A stretch of DNA of 64,000 nt from Pseudomonas arsenicoxydans. Lineage in GTDB: Bacteria > Pseudomonadota > Gammaproteobacteria > Pseudomonadales > Pseudomonadaceae. This document shows positions 63,918 through 64,000 of the stretch, piece after piece. Numbering within the stretch: the stretch's first letter is position 1; each line of letters opens with the position of its first letter. The stretch lies in NCBI RefSeq assembly GCF_006438915.1, contig NZ_RCZE01000003.1:191070-255069 (forward strand), written 5' to 3'. The notes beneath the pieces were generated by a model. The model did not search any database, was not told the origin of the DNA, and saw nothing but the letters and a program-made list of their open reading frames with translations. The position numbers and the translations under genes were made by a program.

Positions 63918-64000
63918 ATGAGTCAAACCGGTCGGGACTACAGCGAAAAGCGCGATTTCATCCGCATGCGAGTCGATGCCGATGTGTCGTTGATTCATGA
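63918..64000 (+). CDS. PilZ-domain protein, N-terminal part (cut by window end)
   Basis: 27 codons are visible: MSQTGRDYSEKRDFIRMRVD then ADVSLIH. The R-x-F-x-R start is typical of PilZ c-di-GMP receptors, but only part of the RxxxR motif region can be seen. AAGGA precedes the ATG at 63918. It is divergent from rssB. The call rests on the short N-terminus and remembered gene order. Confidence 0.65.
   Translation, partial: MSQTGRDYSEKRDFIRMRVDADVSLIH

Overview
The window looks like a chromosomal segment of a fluorescent Pseudomonas (P. fluorescens group). The evidence is high-GC coding sequence, the protein families present (RssB/RssC, PheC, IbpA, MFS/HlyD efflux pair, tyrB next to uvrB) and several REP-type palindromes with the GGGCTTGCTCGCG core typical of this group. 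This is inference from sequence and remembered gene orders; no search was run.

Layout. 1-8.7 kb: a five-PAS GGDEF-EAL protein, then an HscC-type Hsp70 facing a J-domain protein and a DUF1266 partner. 8.7-22.2 kb: a housekeeping block with ibpA (heat-shock promoter and ROSE-like RNA thermometer), dusC, a thioesterase, an alpha/beta hydrolase, a TetR regulator, a duplicated tRNA-Glu/tRNA-Ala pair, gltX, an EmrAB-type pump, uvrB, an aromatic aminotransferase and tRNA-Asn. 22.2-36.2 kb: single genes including a xanthine/urate permease, an orphan BrnA-like antitoxin with a large palindromic operator, an arylamine N-acetyltransferase, exonuclease III, a frameshifted DUF1254 pseudogene, a diguanylate cyclase, two divergent L,D-transpeptidases, PheC, lipoproteins and dusA.

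36.2-60.3 kb: an accessory, partly AT-rich exopolysaccharide (EPS) locus. It starts with uppP and a three-gene regulatory operon (two OmpR-fold winged-helix proteins around a catalytically dead EAL-like protein), then a WcaJ-type initiating transferase. A gfcA-wza-gfcB-gfcC-gfcD export operon, galE and galU follow, then a compact wzb-wzc-GT4-pyruvyltransferase-wzx-wzy-acyltransferase-SGNH operon and a secreted glycosidase. Only one glycosyltransferase accompanies the initiating enzyme, and galE/galU supply UDP-Glc and UDP-Gal. I therefore predict a short glucose/galactose repeat decorated with pyruvate and acyl groups (a marginalan-like galactoglucan). A motif GACNAWNNNTAAC recurs in the intergenic control regions of the locus and may define its regulon.

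60.3-64 kb: return to core genes: a hypothetical protein, transaldolase, rssC-rssB (sigma-S control) and the start of a PilZ-domain gene.
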